Assembly: GCA_030615035.1 (NCBI GenBank) | Contig: JAUXAC010000038.1 | Coordinates: 1-7,303, forward strand | Length of the DNA: 7,303 nucleotides | Direction of reading: 5' to 3' | DNA from: Dehalococcoidia bacterium | GTDB taxonomy: Bacteria; Chloroflexota; Dehalococcoidia; Dehalococcoidales; RBG-16-60-22 | Shown here: positions 4,897 through 7,303 of the stretch, in pieces | Layout: each line of letters begins with the position of its first letter | Numbering within the stretch: the first letter of the stretch is position 1 | Position numbers and translations under genes: made by a program | Notes under the pieces: model-generated | Seen by the model: only the letters and a program-made list of their open reading frames with translations | Database searches by the model: none | Told to the model about the DNA's origin: nothing

Positions 4897-5061
4897 ATGT
4901 CTGAGATCATCGAGTTCATCCAAGCAACCGGCTTTCCTATCGTGATCGCGCTACTCTTTTACCTCGACCTACGGTCAATCATCAAACGCAATACCAAAGC
5001 ACTCTTCCTTTTAGTCAATCAGCAAGAACAATTATTTCGTCACTTTAAGCAAAGGGGGTGA
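4897..5061 (+). CDS. Small 54-aa membrane protein (YvrJ-like or holin-like)
   Basis: First gene after the strong promoter, with AAGGGGGA eight bases before the ATG. Residues 11-24 (TGFPIVIALLFYLD) form a short membrane segment. The C-terminal half is charged and amphipathic, with SIIKRNTKALFLLVNQQEQL, and may form a coiled coil. The GFPI-V start of the membrane segment recalls the small YvrJ family of Gram-positive bacteria and phages; this is a resemblance noted by eye. As a first gene of the operon it may be a minor coat or membrane-anchor component, or a holin. It is followed five bases later by the lysine-rich ORF. Confidence 0.75.
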   Translation: MSEIIEFIQATGFPIVIALLFYLDLRSIIKRNTKALFLLVNQQEQLFRHFKQRG

Positions 5062-5066
5062 TCAAC

Positions 5067-5168
5067 GTGGCTAAAGGTAAAGTATCTAAAGATAAGTCAG
5101 TTTCGAAACCCAAGACAGACAAGCCTAAGCAGACAGGCTTTTTTAAGAACCCGAAGGACAAGCAGTAA
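5067..5168 (+). CDS. 33-aa lysine-rich basic protein, candidate genome-binding peptide
   Basis: A GTG start is chosen because GGGGGTGAT, close to the perfect anti-Shine-Dalgarno match, lies just upstream and no ATG is in frame. Eleven of 33 residues are Lys, with repeated SK-PK-DK-PK pairs and a single aromatic patch, TGFFKNP. No fold is expected. The composition and size are like the small DNA-binding peptides packaged in some icosahedral ssDNA phages (for example the microvirus J protein), so a genome-condensing role is a reasonable inference. The TAATG overlap with the next start (5166-5170) suggests translational coupling. Confidence 0.7.
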   Translation: MAKGKVSKDKSVSKPKTDKPKQTGFFKNPKDKQ

Positions 5169-5362
5169 TGAAGTTGTGCGAGCATATACCGAGCAAGACT
5201 TGCCGGTTGATCTTCGGTACTAAGAAGGCCAAACCGGCCGCTAGACATTGCTACCATTCGCTACCCCATCCGCCGAAGCCGTGCTGTAATGTTAAATGCT
5301 CATATTCTCATTCCGTGCGTAAATGTATTGTTATTGAAGAGCCTTCGGAGGAACCCCACTAA
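5168..5362 (+). CDS. 64-aa Cys/His-rich protein
   Basis: The ATG overlaps the previous stop (TAATG) and AAGGA lies nine bases upstream. The protein has seven Cys (4, 12, 28, 39, 40, 44, 53) and many His (6, 27, 30, 34, 48, 64) among basic residues, with an acidic tail EEPSEEPH. The arrangement could bind one or two zinc ions or form disulfides; it matches no zinc-finger pattern exactly. It lacks a membrane segment. Its place between the lysine-rich peptide and the structural paralogs suggests a role in assembly or nucleic-acid binding. Its stop overlaps the next start (TAATG at 5360-5364). Confidence 0.7.
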   Translation: MKLCEHIPSKTCRLIFGTKKAKPAARHCYHSLPHPPKPCCNVKCSYSHSVRKCIVIEEPSEEPH

Positions 5363-6138
5363 TGCCGAGATTGATCACTAGTGCTATACTCGAAGACATC
5401 AGGGATTCGCTAGGGGTTATGACCTTCAGCTCTTGGAAGGGCGTAGGACGTCTTCAACGTAAGCCGTCTCAGGCCCCTAATCCCTGTAGTGAACAACAAT
5501 CTCTTTTGCGTGCTGTCTTCGCACAAGCCTCGAAGCGTTGGCATAGTACCCTAAGCCAGGCGCAACGTGACGGATGGGAAGAGTACGCACGCAAGCAAGG
5601 TTCAGCCGCCGACTCTAAAGACATTGACGAAGCCGGTACCCAGAACGTCATACCTAACAATCGTAAAGTCATGTCTGGCTATAATTCCTTTGTGATGAAC
5701 AACTCCACTATTCAGGTTGTTCGTGTGTTTTTCCCTGTAGCATGGGTGGATGATGCCCCTACGCAGCCACCACCGAACCCCCCTACTGATTTCGCTTGTG
5801 AGTGCCGTAGCATAGGCGGTATTAACTTGATTCGGGGGGACTGGACTGATCCTCTTGGTATACCAGGCCCACCGCCAAACGTGGCTTTCATTCGTCCCTG
5901 GATTTTATCCCTTGATTCTGGTGTGCATAGGCAAATTCTTCTTTATGTACCTATTGGTATCCAGGGTGGCGCTCTTACTAACGTCCGTATCGCCGGTGGT
6001 CAGACTACGGTTATCGGTAACGTCCCGGGTCATTATCTTTGCCAACTGGACTGCATAGATATATACGGCCAGAAGTCTCCACCGTCTAATGTGTCGTTGA
6101 CTGAGGTTACACGTGGCCTCTGTCCTGTGTTTCCCTAA
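5362..6138 (+). CDS. Virion-like FN3-containing paralog 1
   Basis: A 258-aa protein translated from an ATG overlapping the preceding stop, with GGAGG at 5347-5351. The N-terminal module shows SSWKG at 23-27, NPCSEQQ at 40-46, SKRW..TL...QRDGWEEYA at 57-76 and IPNNRKVMSGYN at 97-108, all shared with the other two paralogs. After the DDAP/PPNPP linker (130-141), residues about 142-248 form a beta-rich domain with GDWTDP, SGVHRQ and PGHYLCQLDCIDIYGQKSPPSNV, resembling fibronectin type III. There is no signal peptide. The proposed role is a main building block of a particle or surface structure, inferred from tandem paralogy and neighbours. I recognise the N-terminal style from phage-associated hypothetical proteins but cannot name a family. 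Confidence 0.85.
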   Translation: MPRLITSAILEDIRDSLGVMTFSSWKGVGRLQRKPSQAPNPCSEQQSLLRAVFAQASKRWHSTLSQAQRDGWEEYARKQGSAADSKDIDEAGTQNVIPNNRKVMSGYNSFVMNNSTIQVVRVFFPVAWVDDAPTQPPPNPPTDFACECRSIGGINLIRGDWTDPLGIPGPPPNVAFIRPWILSLDSGVHRQILLYVPIGIQGGALTNVRIAGGQTTVIGNVPGHYLCQLDCIDIYGQKSPPSNVSLTEVTRGLCPVFP

Positions 6139-6159
6139 GTTCGTAACTCTTACCTATGG

Positions 6160-6169
6160 AAGGAGGTGA
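6160..6169 (+). promoter_or_regulatory. Near-perfect Shine-Dalgarno deciding the 6176 start
   Basis: AAGGAGGTGA complements the 3' end of 16S rRNA almost completely and lies six bases before the ATG at 6176. It strongly favours that start over the internal ATG at 6275. Confidence 0.85.
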
Positions 6170-6175
6170 AAAAGA

Positions 6176-7033
6176 ATGTTTGTACTAAATACGATTTGCG
6201 CTCTTACTTTGATCCTTGCCGGCATGTACCTCATCTGCGTTGTCATGCAACTTGCCAAGGGGAAACAAGCCGGGATGGCCAGAATTATTTTAAGCGGATT
6301 GCTTAACGACATTAGGAACGCTATGGGCTCCATGGTGTTCAGTGCGTGGAAAGGGATTAACTATGTCAGAGAAAAAGCCTCGAGTGTTTCTAATCCCAAT
6401 TCTGCAGACCAGGCCAATATCCGCGCTCGTCTTACTGCTTTGTCAAAGCGTTGGTATGCGACTTTGACTCAAGGCCAGCGTGATTTGTGGGAAGAGTACG
6501 CCCAGGCGATGGGTGGTGCCGCTGAGAGTGAGCAAGCTCAGGAAGGTGGGCAACGTGCCTTGATTCCTGATAACCGTGGGAAGATGTCCGGGTTTAACGC
6601 CTTTATCATGCTTAATTCTTGGGCCTATTCCGCGGCTGTCCTTGCCCTCGGAGTTTACACTGACGACGCCCCGGCCGTAGATGCACCAAACGCACCAACT
6701 TTATTCGCCGCCGCGTGGGATACTCCCACTTGTTGTCTTACTGTCACGTGGACGGATCCCGAAGAGCCGCCAACTATTACTGACGGAAGGATTCGGGTCT
6801 GGCTGATCTCTACTCAAGCTGGTGTTCACAAGCAACTAGTCGGGTCCGCAGCCGTAGGCGCGGAAACCTTGGCTGTTTGCAGCGTTAACATTGCTCTGGG
6901 TATGTCAACTCTTATCTATAATAAACCGGGTTTCTATTTACTCCAGGCTGATTTCATTGACTCCTTCGGTCAGAAATCACCTCCCACCCGGATTTCCTAT
7001 ATTACCGTGCCGGCGGGCTGTACCCCGGCCTAA
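6176..7033 (+). CDS. Virion-like FN3-containing paralog 2 with N-terminal membrane segment
   Basis: A 285-aa protein. Residues 2-24 (within MFVLNTICALTLILAGMYLI and on) form a membrane segment absent from the other two paralogs. From M34 (6275) the protein aligns with them: MARIIL, SAWKG at 56-60, SNPNSADQ at 72-79, SKRW..TL...QR.LWEEYA to 109 and IPDNRGKMSGFN to 141. The C-terminal domain has TVTWTDP, AGVHKQ and PGFYLLQADFIDSFGQKSPP, again FN3-like. A strong ribosome site favours 6176. The 6275 ATG matches the usual family start and has only weak AAGGGG about ten bases upstream, so both a membrane-anchored and a soluble 252-aa form are possible. A fusion of a small membrane ORF to a paralog is the simplest origin. 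An anchoring role is inference. Confidence 0.85.
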   Translation: MFVLNTICALTLILAGMYLICVVMQLAKGKQAGMARIILSGLLNDIRNAMGSMVFSAWKGINYVREKASSVSNPNSADQANIRARLTALSKRWYATLTQGQRDLWEEYAQAMGGAAESEQAQEGGQRALIPDNRGKMSGFNAFIMLNSWAYSAAVLALGVYTDDAPAVDAPNAPTLFAAAWDTPTCCLTVTWTDPEEPPTITDGRIRVWLISTQAGVHKQLVGSAAVGAETLAVCSVNIALGMSTLIYNKPGFYLLQADFIDSFGQKSPPTRISYITVPAGCTPA

Positions 7034-7055
7034 CTATAATGAAAGGATTAGACTC

Positions 7056-7303
7056 ATGGCTCGAATGATCTTAGGACCCTTGATTGAAAGTATTAGTAAC
7101 TCCATCGGGGCAACTATTATTTCTTCGTGGAAGGGCGTGACATACGCTCGGAGGAAAGGGGCCATGATGTCCAATCCTTGTAGTGAAGCTCAGGCCGAGA
7201 TTCGCACACGTATTACGACCGCCTCCAAAAGGTGGAGTAATACGCTGACTACCGTTCAACGTGCCGGGTGGGAATCATACGCCCGCGCGCAAGGCTCCGC
7301 CTC
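7056..7303 (+). CDS. Virion-like FN3-containing paralog 3, N-terminal part (wraps to position 679)
   Basis: This is the true start of the paralog completed at 1-679. The ATG at 7056 is preceded by AAAGGA at 7042-7047. It opens MARMILGPLIESISNSIG and reaches the conserved SSWKG at residues 23-27, matching SAWKG in the 6275 product and SSWKG in the 5362 product. The frame runs through 7164 (= position 2), so the joined protein has 261 aa. It begins 22 bases after the stop of the preceding paralog, so the two are very likely co-transcribed. Codons from 7163 onward are an exact copy of the window start and must not be counted as a second gene. Confidence 0.85.
   Translation, partial: MARMILGPLIESISNSIGATIISSWKGVTYARRKGAMMSNPCSEAQAEIRTRITTASKRWSNTLTTVQRAGWESYARAQGSA
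7163..7303. repeat. Terminal direct repeat, right copy (circular-contig overlap)
   Basis: This is an exact copy of 1-141. Removing one copy gives a circle of 7162 bp with the third paralog intact. Confidence 0.93.

Noticed and set aside
4897..7303. Inovirus (filamentous phage) identity
   Set aside because: There is no Zot-like ATPase, no recognisable major coat protein with signal peptide, and the FN3-like paralogs do not fit inovirus gene order.

Overview
The window looks like a complete small circular replicon rather than a piece of a chromosome. Its last 141 bases (7163-7303) repeat its first 141 (1-141) exactly, and one gene reads in frame across the junction. The true molecule is therefore a circle of about 7162 bp. 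All convincing genes lie on the + strand. Many have strong Shine-Dalgarno sequences (near-perfect AAGGAGGTGA before 6176, GGGGGTGAT before 5067) and there is a textbook sigma70-type promoter at 4844-4872. This points to a bacterial host with strong Shine-Dalgarno use, possibly a Firmicute; the exact host cannot be read from the sequence. No integrase, tail, terminase, packaging ATPase or lysis enzyme is recognisable. The best reading is a small virus-like element (probably a single-stranded-DNA or rolling-circle phage, or a satellite of one), with a plasmid carrying a virion-like gene cassette as the alternative.

Layout around the circle. (1) Virion-like operon, 4844 to 7303, continuing at 1-679: promoter; a 54-aa membrane protein; a 33-aa lysine-rich protein; a 64-aa Cys/His-rich protein; then three paralogous proteins of about 250-260 aa (5362, 6176/6275, and 7056 wrapping to 679). 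Each paralog has a conserved N-terminal WKG ... RW-TL-QR-W-YA ... MSG-N module and a C-terminal fibronectin-III-like beta domain. The second has an extra N-terminal membrane segment. (2) Replication genes, 754-2461: a single-stranded DNA-binding protein with a canonical acidic -ENIPF tip, a replication initiator that looks like an HUH-type endonuclease (variant H-L-N) flanked by Cys clusters, and a 49-aa protein of unknown role. (3) A repeat-rich non-coding tract, 2462-3731: two large arrays built on a 22-bp unit with 44-bp and 88-bp higher-order structure. (4) A 90-aa single-pass membrane protein at 3732-4004 whose ribosome site is buried in a hairpin. (5) A second non-coding tract, 4005-4896, with strong hairpins, a five-codon mini-ORF, a diverged 88-bp repeat and the operon promoter.

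Proposed working model (inference): Rep and SSB replicate the circle. The 22-bp arrays and the hairpins at 4322-4539 serve as initiator-binding, strand-origin, copy-control or packaging sites. The 4897-679 operon makes the particle or surface structure, with the three paralogs as its main building blocks and the lysine-rich peptide as a candidate genome-binding protein. About 30% of the circle is non-coding but highly structured, which is unusual for such a small element.
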